Program-made: the position numbers and the translations under genes
Notes under the pieces: generated by a model
Databases searched by the model: none
The model's input: the letters and a program-made list of their open reading frames with translations, nothing else
What the model was told of the DNA's origin: nothing
Shown: piece by piece, positions 1-11,016 of the stretch
How positions within the stretch are numbered: position 1 is the first letter of the stretch
Layout: each line of letters begins with the position of its first letter
Source of the DNA: Puccinia triticina
Taxonomy: Eukaryota; Basidiomycota; Pucciniomycetes; Pucciniales; Pucciniaceae
Reading direction: 5' to 3'
Length of the DNA stretch: 64,000 bases
Assembly (NCBI RefSeq): GCF_026914185.1
Contig: NC_070561.1
Location: forward strand, 1,798,001 to 1,862,000

Positions 1-2
1 CT

Positions 3-275
3 ATCCGTGGCTTGCGAGTTGTCTCAGGCTTCGACTTCAATGGCGGGGGCGAAGATGACTACGCGGCTTTCAACGTCTGGGACAAACCCGCTGTCGGCTC
101 GGCGGCGGCCGACAAGGCCGAGAAGGGCGGCTTCGAGTATAACGGCTCGCTTACTCCCATGAGCAATCTCAGGCATTCCACCGCTACGGTTTACTCAAAC
201 GCAGATGACGACGACGAGACTCGCCGTGCTTCCACACTGCCCCCTTCAATCGACGAGAAAGGGATCGCCCTGTGA
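3..275 (+). CDS. 3' end of an unidentified protein (C-terminal about 90 residues)
   Basis: The frame is open from the left edge of the window and stops at 273-275, so this is the last exon, or part of it, of a gene that begins outside the window. The visible tail is hydrophilic. It has a Gly/Asp/Glu stretch (FNGGGEDDYAAFNVWDKP), an Asp run (NADDDDE) and a Ser/Thr-rich end. I see no catalytic motif or membrane segment. Such acidic cytoplasmic tails are common at the end of fungal membrane transporters, but nothing here proves that. A poly(A)-type signal AATAAA lies 345 bases downstream at 620-625. I do not recognise the family. Confidence 0.55.
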   Translation: MRGLRVVSGFDFNGGGEDDYAAFNVWDKPAVGSAAADKAEKGGFEYNGSLTPMSNLRHSTATVYSNADDDDETRRASTLPPSIDEKGIAL

Positions 276-823
276 CATCCTTACCCAGTCAATCAACTTC
301 AGTCATCCTACCCTCAAATCTTGCACTTCTTCACCCCACAATCGCACCCGCCCAAACATAATTTAGAAACACCATCCCATTCTTCATTTTATCGTCCCCT
401 TTTTCCCCACTTTCCTTTACCTTTTTAGTGGCTGATACGTATTGCTACTACGGACTTGGTCAGTTAGATGTTAACTTATTTTGGACTCCTTTTTCTGCTT
501 CGTTGAAAGTGATCAGGGTGAACTACCATCATCGAAACTCTTTTCTTTATTTTTTCTTCGACTTGTTGTTTATTATTACTTGAACTTGTAAATACCCAAA
601 CCCCAATTCAAGGGAACCCAATAAAGCTATGAATGGCGTGCATGTCTTGATGTACCTTTGTATCTTTGTAAACTTATTCTCGTTTATGTGTGCGCTGTTT
701 AGATGATCAGCAATCACCAAAAATTGTTACGCATCTCTTGCTTCTCTTTTTCTGCTCTAGTTTCTGCTCTAGGCAAAACATTTAGATACACACATTTGCT
801 CTTCGCACATCCGCCTCATTTGA
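276..823. other. 3' flank with AATAAA signal
   Basis: AT-rich non-coding sequence after the stop of the upstream gene. AATAAA at 620-625 is a plausible polyadenylation signal on the plus strand. No other structure was seen. Confidence 0.4.
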
Positions 824-826
824 TCT

Positions 827-972
827 AATTGCTCCAACAACTGCATAGTTCGTATTGCTGCGTGTCTGGGCAAACAGATAACCAGCATATTCATTTTCTA
901 CCCGGGCAGTATGCTGGTTATCTGTTTGCCCAGACACGCAGCAACACGAAATATGCAGTTGTTGGAGCAATT
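827..972. repeat. Long near-perfect hairpin (62-bp arms)
   Basis: The arms 827-888 and 911-972 are reverse complements over 62 bp with two mismatches and a 22-base loop. The arm begins AATTGCTCCAACAACTGCAT. No coding potential was seen. It may be a foldback element or the source of a hairpin RNA. Confidence 0.85.
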
Positions 973-1812
973 AGACTGTGATGTCTTTTGGATGTAAACA
1001 TCTTGACTGCACAACCCACAGGATGGCACAGTCCATTCATCACTTGGATGGTTCGTGCGAAACGTCGCATCAACACTGGTTAGCCATCCACAGTATGGTA
1101 GGCTCCACCAAATCCCACCATCAAGTGTGGAAATTAATAATACAAATGATTCTGGGAGTATATATTACTAAGCTGAGGATCCAGCAGGGTTCGCAATTGA
1201 ATATTGCAAAACTTTACAAGAGCCAATTCCGAGGCCTCTATCATTCTTTTTTTCGAAGTTTGGGAAGTTGCACGTATCTTATTAAGCAATCAGCACGTCA
1301 TGCTTTCTGAAAAAATTGTCAGGGAACATCTTCATCTGAAAATGGGCTAAGTTTTATCTCGAATTTCATTTGTGAACCCCGTTTATACAATCTTTGATCT
1401 GGTGATTTAAAACACACATTGTTGGTTGATCCCAGCCCCAAAAAAACATGTCAATTTGCCTTGGCGCTTTATGAGTGGTAATGCTATTTACTGCCCAATC
1501 TTTCTCCTACTTTCCTCATGCTGGTTGAGAATATCCATGAATTCAGTTTTTGCTCTTTGGGCTGAAAGGCTTAATGGTACATTCTTGTTAGAACAGCGCA
1601 ATTATCAGAGCAACAAGGGACTAATTACAGCTGTCAACATGTCCTATATAGTCATTCGCCAGTTTTAATAGGATGTATTTTATCTTTTCAGCTGTCTGGC
1701 CTTGATTCCTTCCAGGACCATTCAACTTTATTGACAGCTACAGGAAATACAGCCTTCAGTCTCAATTATATTTCAAAAAAAGTAGCTGCTACTCTTAGCT
1801 TTATCATACCTG
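973..1812. other. Non-coding, no recognisable feature
   Basis: AT-rich DNA with only short open frames. I see no motif, repeat or splice-linked coding stretch. Confidence 0.4.
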
Positions 1813-2063
1813 CTGGTGTCACTCATTCATGACCTGTCATTTACAGGTCTTACCCTCAATTAGGGATCTTCATGTGACACCAGTGGATGTTCATTCACCC
1901 ACCTGCAGCCATTCATATCCAAGTGTCACTACAGGCATGTAGCTGTTGCTGCAGGATGCAGCGTCACCCTGTCGTTGCAAGCCCGTGTGACTGCGCAAGT
2001 AGGCGCAGTCACTGCGGCCGCGACCCCAAATGCAATGTCAGGTGACACTGCAGGCCGCAACAA
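1813..2063. repeat. Cluster of short inverted repeats
   Basis: CTGGTGTCAC at 1813-1822 is matched by GTGACACCAG at 1874-1883, with a smaller GACCTG/CAGGTC palindrome between them (1831-1849). GTGACTGCGC (1987-1996) and GCGCAGTCAC (2003-2012) form a perfect 10-bp hairpin with a 6-base loop. It is probably part of a degenerate foldback or SINE-like repeat that also includes the tRNA-like sequence downstream. Confidence 0.45.
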
Positions 2064-2081
2064 CACCTATTTGCCCGTAGT

Positions 2082-2152
2082 GTGTCCTTAGTACAGTGGT
2101 TAGTAAGCTTGACATGGATATAAGAGACATGGGTTCAACTCGCATAGGTCAC
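2082..2152 (+). repeat. tRNA-derived sequence (pseudo-tRNA or SINE head)
   Basis: A 71-base tRNA-like stretch. The ends GTGTCCT and AGGTCAC pair with one mismatch. An A-box-like TTAGTACAGTGGTTAG and a B-box GGTTCAACTC are in tRNA positions, and the T stem has one mismatch. The anticodon arm does not fold properly, so it is unlikely to be a working tRNA. A pol III promoter of this kind is typical of tRNA-derived SINEs. Confidence 0.5.
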
Positions 2153-2398
2153 ATAATATTTTATGGAGTTTCACAGAGAGCCTTTGGTAGCCAAGGTTTG
2201 TTGGAAATGGTGAACTGTGACTTGGAGCTGATGGGCCGTACCACGAGTTCTGTATTCCTTTTGAGAATCTTGTCTATAGGAGCTCCGCTCATATAATCTA
2301 TTATAATGCTTTCATCTCAGGACTCCATTCCCAACAGCCCTGATAACTTTCTAAAATGAGGTTTTATGATGACTGCAGTGACAGACATACTTTCATTC

Positions 2399-3205
2399 CT
2401 ATGTCTCTTGGTTTGACCCATTCAGCAGTTTGATGTCCCAGCTTAACAAAGTAAACATCATCCTTCTGGTCAAGTAATTTTCCAACCCCAATGTTGGGAG
2501 ATGTGATGAAATATTGCAATTTTTTCCATCTTCATAGGGCCAAGTTTTCAGCCAGCTCAGACTTTCCTGAGTTATAAGGTATACCTTCTGCTCATCAATA
2601 ACCTCTTTTGAAAAAATGTTTTTTGAAATAATCTTTTGTAACTTGTGAATGGAATCATCTGCATCATCATAATCATGCCCTCCTAGATCTTGATTTGAAT
2701 ATTTGGGCCAATAAATGCTTCTGTTTTCATTGGAATCACACAAAACAAATGTTGATCAGGCCCCATGGTGAGGGCAGATCTTATAATTCACAACAAAAAA
2801 CCATATTGCTGATCAGAAATGAAAGAACTTACACTTGTAAGTTGTACCTGTCTTTCTTTCTCAGCTACACGCTGAGGCTCACCTGATGATCCAATGTCCA
2901 GATATCTGGACTGCTCATGATTTTCCTCAATCACTCTTCATCAAATTAGTGTTGAAAATATGAGAATTTTGCTCAAAAATCAGATGCAGAGCTGAAAAGC
3001 TTGCAGATCACAAGAAAAAATGCCCTTTGGATACACCATTGTGATAGTCTTCCCTTACTATTGGTTTTATTTGAGGAGACTCAGTTGAGGCTAACATCAC
3101 ATTTTTTTCTGTGTCATCCATGGCATTTACCAGAGAGCTTAATAAGAATAGACAACCTAGTAGTAGTAGTAGAAAAATAAAACCAACAGCATTTGGTGCC
3201 ATCAA
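2399..3205 (-). CDS. Candidate small secreted protein, multi-exon
   Basis: On the minus strand an ATG at 3205 opens with MAPNAVGF followed by a Leu-rich hydrophobic core and a small-residue end (SSLVNA), which looks like a cleavable signal peptide. The exon leaves at CACAATG/GTGTAT. The phase fits a second exon (near 2950-2865) that reads VIEENHEQSRYLDIG and runs to a GTAAGT donor. A last long exon (about 2715-2399) contains the stretch SWLKTWPYEDGKNCNISS and ends NGSNQET. The border between exons 2 and 3 could not be fixed. No known domain was seen. A signal peptide plus unknown mature part fits rust secreted or effector-like proteins, which is inference. Confidence is moderate because exon joins were made by eye. 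Confidence 0.45.
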
Positions 3206-5570
3206 TATAAAGCTCTCAGAGTAGCTACTGTGGTATCTGTACGGCTTGAAATTTATTGATGATGGTTGCTGGGCCAACAACTTTTTTTAAGAAAAAATAT
3301 GTGTTTATTAAAGTGGGTTTTTGAACTATGATCTGGCCACACAGAAATTATTTTGACAAAGGATTGTATTTTTTTCTACTCATTTTAATCATCATTCTGA
3401 AGTTAAAACTGGTCAAAATGTTTCTCAGATGGTTCCAAAGAGCGGAAGCCAAAGAGCTGGACCACTTCTGGAACAACAAAGTCATATAAAACAGGACCCC
3501 TGAGAGCCCCTACCAAGTGGCCTTATGTAGCACATATTCAGGGGAAAATTTGCTTCAAGATGCTACTGATGTAAATTGCCAGATATTTATCCAATTTGGG
3601 TTTTTTTCCAAGATGGTCCCAATATGATTTGTATTTTTTTGGGGGGTTTTCCTGGAAACAAAAACCAAATATTTAGATCTTGGGTCCAATTCCTGATATA
3701 AATATTTTGATCTCAAGACCCCAGGTCTGGTTGTCCTTGCATGATGGTCATATTTTTCCTGCAACTACAACTAAGGCCTACAAGCTTCACATCTGGGCAA
3801 ATTGGAAAAAGCCCCTGAGGCTGCGCCCACCAGTTGTACATGCACCAGCTACACAATACAGGACACCAGCTTAGCCAGGAGTCATGGTGGTGTCACCATG
3901 ATACACCGCAGTCCACCTGAGCAGAGGAGGTGTCAGTGTGTGCACCACAGTGGCGGCTTCCAGTCAAAGCATCAGCCAGAATACCAAAGGGGCTGCCACC
4001 CTGGTGTGATGGTTGGGGTAGCATCCTCCAGTGCCACCAGCCACAAACCCAAACAAATCAGCAAAAGCCCCTGCACCCACCCAAAACAACATTTGTGCAT
4101 GTGACAGTTGACAATCATATTCATACTTAAGTTCATTCCTGGTTGAAATCAGGCTCAGACAAATGAATCCCAGGGTGGTGCATCCTGGAATGTTTGGAAG
4201 TTCCTCAGCTTACGGTTATAGTGCAAAATGCACTAGAGTGAGGTACAGAAAAGGTAGCCTATATTATGGACTATTGTAATACACACACTTCACTGGTATC
4301 TTACTAAGTGTTACAGAACAAAAGAGAGTTTAGACCTGAAGTTTGAACTTGAATAGCTTTATTTTTGCCTTCCTATATGGACTTGCAGAGTGCGTATTTG
4401 GAGACTTATGTAGACTAGACACCCCAGATAAGACTCACAGTAGAGGGCTGAAGATTGGTGTAGGTTGCAGAAGTTGAGAAATCAATTTGCATTAAAGACC
4501 CGGCTATAATCTTAAAAGAGAGTGGAGCAGCCACTTTTGCTGGGATGTTGCACTTTTATTTCTACAGTGTGTGTGTAGAGAATTGTCCAAGCTGTGACAT
4601 GCTGAAAGACTTTTTGTTTTTAATTATAGTAGGACTTACTATCTATCTTGAAATAATCAGCAGGGGTGTCTCCAGAGGGAGCATGGTCTTTAACCTTGTT
4701 GTAATGGGCTGCAAACTTTGTGATTGATTTTTGGATTGCATCCGACCTAGAAAAAGTATGGCATGAGGTCATTTTGAGGGACATGTCCAGGAGGTGATCA
4801 TTGACAAACACACGGATTTGATAAAGCTTTTATCTCCGTCTTGCATGATATTTGTTTAAATTTGGCTTGCGCTTGTTCCCAGAATGATGTAATGGTCTGT
4901 GAGTTCCTGGACGTCTTCAAAAATATAAATACAGCTATGGGCCAGTTGTTCATCCTTGGGACCTTGACGGGGGTGAAGTTACTTGCACGCGTATGTTTTG
5001 TATGAGACATGGTATTGCGGGGTGTTGACAAAGTTGGGGACTTGTTTCAAGTCAAACCTTGCTTACCAGAGGTTTGATTTCAGGTTAGCAATGTCTAACC
5101 TGAACTCCAACTTCTAGTGGTTTGCTGAGCCAATGCAGGACCCCAATCAGGTTTGGTTGGGTCAACTCACCTCAGCCTGGCAATTTAGCCCAACCAATGT
5201 GAATGCCTTATTTCAAGTGGTGGGAGTGTGTTGTGTAAGGGTTAAGGTACTTACATGACTCCAAATATATAGTAATATACCTCCTAGGTGTACTATTTGG
5301 GAAATAGCAGTGATTATAATATAAGGAGAGATGGCCTTGGCAACTTCCCAAGTCCCCCAAACATATATGAGATATTGTATTGGGCTTCTATGAGGGACCA
5401 CACAAACGCAGTGGTTATCACATGATGTCACTGCTGCCAAACAGGGCCTTGACTTTGAGAACCCCACATAAATGTTTAACTCAAGATATAGCAACTGATA
5501 TGTACTGACACACAAGTTGGGCCTGGGGTGCTTTAACTTGGCAAGAACCAGGTATGCACTAGACCCACAT
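3206..5570. other. Non-coding, degenerate repeats
   Basis: There is no convincing gene. Short minus-strand frames around 4620-5031 look protein-like over two or three broken frames and may be a decayed transposon, but no family was recognised. Confidence 0.35.
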
Positions 5571-5767
5571 TAGGGGGGTTCAAGTTGCAAAAAAAGCAAT
5601 GCTGGTTTTGTCTGCTCATGCACCTGTGAGTAAGGTTTATGCCTTGCAGATTGCTTCCAAAGGGGAGCTGCCCAGCCAAACCTTTTCGCTTTCTCACGAT
5701 TTTCAAAAGCTGCGTCTGCTGGTTTTGGTTGCTGATTTGCGAAATCAGCCTTACGTGAACCCCCCTA
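5571..5767. mobile_element. TA-target MITE, copy A
   Basis: A 197-bp element with terminal inverted repeats of the form GGGGGGTTCACGT (the left copy has one change), flanked by TA on each side. A second copy in inverse orientation lies at 17025-17224 and is very similar throughout. It has no coding capacity. The TA duplication suggests a Tc1/mariner-type non-autonomous element. Confidence 0.7.
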
Positions 5768-6536
5768 TTTGATACCTACCCCCGATCTATATACACTCCG
5801 AGAAATTACAGCCTTCGATAATCCTAAACACGAGTCTTCCAAATTCATTAAACTTATCAAACAAACAAGCAAACCAACTGAACCTGAAGCATATCTGATC
5901 TTAAGCAAAAAAGACAAAGCATAGCAAACCCAAGCCAAACAAAAACAAAACTAGAAAACAAAAAATACACACACAAACTAAGAAGACTCGATATATGTGA
6001 AGGGGGGCATGGGAGTATGGGCCATGAGTTGATTTTTTGTTTTGTTTTGTTTTGTTTTTGTTTTCTTGGAAGTTATATCATAAGAAACAACACCGTTCTC
6101 TTTTGTGTGTGGGTGTGTCGGACGTCAAAGACAAAGCCACGCAAGCACAGATAAACAAACCGAGCAGAAAAGACCAAGACGGAGAAGAAGAGGGAAGAGA
6201 TATCGGGGCTGGTTCGACAGCCGACTCAAAGCAGGAGCCGTGAAAGCGAGGGAGACAGAGGGAAGGGAGCTGAGGGATGTGGGAGGAGTGGGGACAGTGG
6301 ATATGAGGACGGGTGAAGAGGATGTATGTACCTATGTGAGATGAGCACAAATGTGTGTGTATATATAATGTGTGTGTGTGTGTGTGATTACGGTTATCAG
6401 TACATGAGCTTGGAACTGTCTCGCTACCCAACCAGTCGACCAGACCGACTGGGATAAGCTGCCTAAAAAATAAAAAATAAAATAAAAAAAAGAGGGAAAG
6501 CGGTAGATGTATATACTAGGGATGATGGGGGGTGAT
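5768..6536. other. 3' flank of the 6537-7542 gene with TG microsatellite
   Basis: AT-rich sequence with a TTTTG run near 6040-6060 and a (TG)n/(TA)n microsatellite near 6353-6386. It is downstream (3') of the minus-strand gene and no gene was seen. Confidence 0.4.
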
Positions 6537-7542
6537 TCATTGGTTGTTTTCGTTGAGCCAGGCGGGCCAGATGGGTCTGTAGCCTTCGGAGGCCTGCAGG
6601 ACGAGATGGTCCTTGACTTTCTCGGCCTCGACGAGCTGTGCAAAGGCGTCTGCGAGGGAGAGGTTGGCGACGCCTACGCCGCGCTGGGCGTCGATGACGC
6701 GCTGCTTGGAGAGCCGGACGAGCTCGTTGGCCCGGTCGAGGTGGGAGGGCTGTGCGGCCGGGGTTGGCCGATGGATAGGGGGGCCAGCGGTGTTGGTCGA
6801 TCGGGATGATGAGATCTGTTTTTTTGGGGGGATCATTAAGGAGAGAAGGGCTTAGGATGGTGGTCGTTGTTTGAGACAAAAAGAGAGAGAGAGAGAAGAA
6901 GAGACTTGCCGAGGGGGCTAGTGATCGGGAGGGCCCCTGGTCGAGCCAGCTGTGGTTGAGATAGGTGGTCGGGGTAGAGGCCGAGGGGAGGTTGAAGTCG
7001 CCGATGCGGAAGTCGGAGAGCCAGTCGTGGAGCGGGCTGCCGTCGGCCCGGAAGGGCTGGTCGTCGTAGATCGAGCGGAGGAGGTGGCCGGCCTGGACGG
7101 GGTCGCGCTTGGCGGTCTGGAGCAGCTCGTCGAACCGGTTCGGCGGCTGGGGCTCGGGCTGGCTGGGCGATGCGGCGGCGGCGGGTGGGATGGAGCGTTG
7201 GAGGAGCGGGGAGGGCGGGGGGGAGGGCGGGTCGGAGGAGCGGGGGGATGTGCGTGGACTGTCGGCGGGCTCGTTGTCGTCCGCCAGGGGGGCGTGCTGG
7301 AGATTGCAGGAGAGATGGTCCTGGAGACAGAGGGTGAGGTCGTAGACCTTGTTGTCGACGACGAGCAGACAGCTGTCCTCCGAGAGATTGTTCTGCTCGA
7401 TCAGCGAGCCGAGGTCGAAGTTCGTCACGCTCGGCCTGGGCTGGAGGGGTGGGCTGGGGGTGGTGGTGGTGGTGGTGGTCTTGGGGCGGAGGTGCTTGGG
7501 GGTGGTGGTGCTGGTGCTGGTGCTGGCCTGGCTGGGGTGCAT
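6537..7542 (-). CDS. Low-complexity protein with degenerate cytochrome-b5-like motif
   Basis: Two exons on the minus strand. Exon 1 runs 7542-6910 from an ATG reading MHPSQAST, and exon 2 runs 6815-6537. The product is about 303 residues. The 94-base intron starts GCAAGT and ends AACAG, a GC-AG intron. Phase 0 is kept, and no better GT donor is present. Residues about 40-75 contain SLIEQNNLSEDSCLLVVDN followed by KVYDLT, which resembles the start of a cytochrome b5 domain. The haem-ligand HPGG motif is missing (HLSCN stands there), so haem binding is unlikely. The middle is Pro/Ser-rich and the end is a helical segment (NELVRLSKQRVIDAQRG). Tandem ACC codons in exon 1 come from a GGT-repeat tract. 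Function unknown. Confidence 0.6.
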
Positions 7543-8122
7543 GCTGGGCTTGGCTGGGGGGGTGGTGGGTGTGCTGGGTGCTGGTGGGTGGACATGAACT
7601 GGCGACGGGCGGCCGGCGGAGGGTTGGCTGTGAAGCGAGAGTGCAGATACAGGATTCGAGATCGCGGTTATGTAAGCCCAGGCTCAAGCGCAAGCTCAAG
7701 CTCAAGCTCAAGCTCAAGCTCGCCTCGGCAAGAAACACATTTACATAAACTCACATCAAATTACACATACTCCCAGCTGAAACATAACACGGCGTTTCCA
7801 AGCCAGATATGCTCCAACAACATGGAATCCTCACAAACCAAAGTCATGGATTTATCAAAAAAAAAAAAAAAAAAAAAAAAAAACAACAATCCTCAATACT
7901 CAAAGCATGCAAACTTATCTCTTATGGAGCCATACTGCCACAAAAACCTTCTTGGCTGGCTAACATGCAGATTACATAATTGGGCAGTCTCCATGCAAAG
8001 AAGGTTTGATGTTTCCATGACATTATATCTTGTTGTGATTTCACTTCACTTTGAGAACCCTTAGTGTATCAATCCACACGGATGTGGGCAGACAGTTTGA
8101 GAATACATACTATGATAATCTT
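7543..8122. other. Upstream region with AGCTCA microsatellite and poly(A) run
   Basis: A hexamer repeat (AGCTCA)n lies near 7684-7721 and an A-run near 7857-7883. The region is 5' of the minus-strand gene. No other feature was seen. Confidence 0.45.
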
Positions 8123-8338
8123 CACTGCCAGCATGTTTGGCTGGGATGATGTCATCCCAGTTTAACTGGGATGCACTCAGCCAATTTAAAATGGGTTGAT
8201 CTCATCCAATGAAATATAAAATCAAGGGGGGTACCTTGGATTTATATTTCATCAGTTGAGATCAACTAAGTTTAAATTGGTTGAGTTCATCCCAGTTTAA
8301 CTGGGATAACCTCAACCCAGCCAATTATGCTGGCAGTG
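8123..8338. mobile_element. CACTA-type MITE, complete
   Basis: A 216-bp, almost fully palindromic element that begins CACTGCCAGCAT and ends ATGCTGGCAGTG. It is flanked by the 3-bp duplication CTT. CACTG termini and a 3-bp target site are the marks of the CACTA/EnSpm superfamily. Related copies lie at 18270-18350 and 39427-41229. Confidence 0.8.
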
Positions 8339-8411
8339 CTTGCTATCAGAACCTTGAGGCCAGAAGACTTTCTGGTGTTCATTGATTGAACAAGTATCCC
8401 CTATCTTAACA

Positions 8412-8470
8412 AAGCCTCTCAAACGGAGGTCCGGGGGACCGGCACGGAGCGCTCTGCGTAGGGGAGGCTT
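8412..8470. repeat. Small GC-rich palindromic repeat
   Basis: A 59-bp block bounded by AAGCCTC and GAGGCTT, with an inner near-palindrome GGTCCGGGGGACC. It stands out from AT-rich flanks and looks like a very short mobile palindrome. Confidence 0.4.
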
Positions 8471-9983
8471 ACTTGCTATCCCTCAATTTTGGCAGGAGCA
8501 GAAGGGATATGCAGTGCAAAAAATGAAAATACAGCCCTATAAAGTGTGATAAAAGCAGCAACAGAAAACTGAATAGACAGTCTTGTAGCCCTGATAAATG
8601 CACAAATTTTGACACCTGTTCCAGCCTCTCAATCTAAAGACTGCAATCCCTAGTGGCAAAAGTGTCCATGAATCTAGGACAAGGCAGCAGAACAAAATTT
8701 CAAACCATGTCTTAAGTTTGGAAGATCCATGTGTGGATCTGCATTTGGCCAGAGGGAAGCACAGTGGTGATCTTAGCTCATGTACATACATTGTGTCAAT
8801 TTACATACAAACTAGAAAGCCTGCAGAGTTGTTGATGCACAGGATATACATGCAATACAGCCTTGTGAATCCTTATGCAGATCCATTTCTTGAGAAATCA
8901 CTTTTCAAAAATTTATTAAAAATATATTGATATGGTGATACAAAAATTCTGAGGAGACAGAATTGTAGAAGAGATGTCAAAGGGTCAGAAAGCTGGGGCT
9001 CTGACCTTTTGAGGTGCTGCGGGCGGAGCTATTAAAAATTTAAAAAACCTTACAGCCATTTGGTACTTTCTGCCCGGGATAATATGCAAGTGCAAGCCTC
9101 CCACCAGGGGGACTTGTGTTAAGCTAGAGTATCCCAATACTAGCTTTTAATTCCAGCAGCTCATGGCGTGATATATTATTCTACATCAGACAGGGCAGCC
9201 AATGTTCCAGCCAAACACTATTCATAGCCCCATGCAGGCCAATGCACAATTTCCAGTCAAGGAGAGCTGCTCCACAAACCATAAAGTTTTGCAAGACATT
9301 GGTAAGCCTAGTGAATTTTACATGGTTTGATTACCAATTTTGGAAACCAGCAGTATATGAGCTGTGTATATATCCTGAAAGGAATATGATCAAACCCAAC
9401 TCCAATGCATAGAACTCAAATACTGTGTCTATTGATGTACTCAAATTACTTGATCTGCTGCTGTGTTAAAAAAAAAACTCAGCTAACTGCTCACAGCTGA
9501 CATGTGGGATGCTCCAAACAAGCTTCCATTTTTAACCAAGGCCACACATATTAGGGGGGTTCGCAATAGGATTTTAATAAAACTTTAGAGCTCATTTCAA
9601 GGCCTTTGTGAACAAAATTTTAGAAAATTTAGAAGTTATTCTGATTTCCAAGGAACACCCAAATGCAAACAGCTTAACAAATTTCTAAAACATTGTTCAT
9701 AAAGGCCTTAAAATGAAGTTTTGTATTTTAGTGCTTCTTGTGGTCCCTACGCTCATATTGCATTGTTGAACATCTCTAATTTTGGAAATCATGCTTCTGA
9801 GAATCAAGAAAGGTTGTAGCAACAGCAATGGTTGGTAATTGTGTAAATATAATGATGCTTGAGTTTTCTTGATGGCTGTTTTGATGCAAGGACAATCAAG
9901 TGATTAGTAGTCTTCAAACTTGGTCCTGATTGGGCACACCGTCATATGTCATAAATGGGTGAATTTATGACAAGCAACCCCCA
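8471..9983. other. Non-coding; degenerate inverted repeat near 9543-9740
   Basis: No gene was seen. Around 9575-9725 an imperfect inverted repeat occurs (TTTAGAGCTCATTTCAAGG against a complementary arm ending TTAAAATGAAGTTTT). A related arm recurs near 31015-31130. A TTAGGGGGGTTCGC at 9550 resembles the terminus of the TA-target MITEs, but no right end was found. Confidence 0.4.
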
Positions 9984-10135
9984 GTGTAAGCCTCAAAAGG
10001 TTTTGTGAGACCCTTGTTGGCAAAAGGGATGGATGAGGTGCAAGCTCTGCTTTTCTAGGTATCAGACAACAATACCACCAAGTTAAGCTTGGCAGTCTTC
10101 TCTAGTGATAAGGATCTGTTCAAAGATGAAGGGTT
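9984..10135. repeat. Diverged LTR fragment related to the 41986/48204 LTRs
   Basis: It shares an ordered series of blocks with the first 160 bases of the LTR at 41986: TGTAAG-CTCAAAAG, GTGCAAGCTCTGC, TATCAG-CAACAA, CACCAAGTTAAGCTTGGC. Many substitutions and indels show an old copy. Only this end is present. Confidence 0.6.
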
Positions 10136-10142
10136 TAATTTA

Positions 10143-10318
10143 GGGTGTTCAAAATTGATTTTTGAATATCAATTTACATAAAATCATAAGATTTATCAAA
10201 ATTTTGAGAGGTGCTTGAAGTGAAGAGAACCCTCAACTTTCACCCCATTAAAAGTTTGGACACGTAGATCTTATGATTTTATGTAGAAAGTGGTTTGAAA
10301 ATCAATTTTGAACACCAC
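10143..10318. mobile_element. MITE with GTGTTCAAAATTGAT termini
   Basis: Terminal inverted repeats GTGTTCAAAATTGATTTT at the left and their complement at the right enclose about 140 bp of AT-rich DNA. It is distantly similar in terminus to the element at 19832-20011. No coding capacity. Confidence 0.6.
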
Positions 10319-11016
10319 AATTGTTATCAAGGACTAATGATGCTAGAGAATTTTTCTAAACCAACTCTTAGATAACAGAGCTTTTTGAGGGATAAGTAAG
10401 AGAGAATATCAGAAATCCAACAGATATGTCAGATGTTGCAAAAATGAGGACCCAGATAGCAACTGTGGTGGGGAGTTTTTTATGCAATCATGTTGCCAAA
10501 TTTGGCATAGAGAACCAAAGTACAGACCACGGTGGAGATCCTCTTATGATTTCAATTTTGAAGCCCACCGGAAGATGTTCCTTTGGTTCACTTTCCTTTG
10601 GTTCTGTAGCCCCTACAGAGCTAGATCTGCAGCCTGTTATGCAGAGTTTTGCAGGGAAATCTAGTACTAGAGGCTGCAGCTCGACTCTCTAGCCCCCTGC
10701 AGACTCAAAGGGCAGTCTTCTGCTTCATTAGTCGTTGAACATCTTTCAGCCAGGTAGGGAGTGACTGCCCTAAGGCTATACTGCACAGCTCGTCACTGTA
10801 TGTAACTATGTTATCATAAAACATTTGAAGATCGAAGAAAAACCAAAGAAATTTTGACTTTGTCCGGCTTGAATCCGATCTTCTTATGGGCGGATTTGCG
10901 CGGACGGATTGTGTGGACAAGCCCGGCAGCTCGGATAGAGGGACGGGGGTGCGGTTGCCGGGCGATGCTGTGGTGTACTGTGGTAAATACATCACCAGAA
11001 TCATCTTTTTACCATC
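10319..11016. other. Intergenic region and promoter of the IVD gene
   Basis: The first part is featureless. Bases 10860-10990 are GC-richer than the rest and contain closely spaced CGG triplets (10891, 10901, 10905), the half-site type used by Zn2Cys6 regulators in fungi. No TATA box was recognised. A regulatory role is inference only. Confidence 0.3.

Noticed and set aside
6952..8064. 370-codon plus-strand frame
   Set aside because: It is the antisense of a GC-rich spliced gene on the minus strand, with Gly/Val/Glu-biased composition, and it runs into microsatellite and poly(A).
9543..9760. Third copy of the TA-target MITE
   Set aside because: Only a left-terminus-like GGGGGGTTCGC was found. 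There is no right end or body similarity.
10426..10692. 88-codon plus-strand frame
   Set aside because: There is no conserved motif, no start context and no exon partner. It is probably chance.
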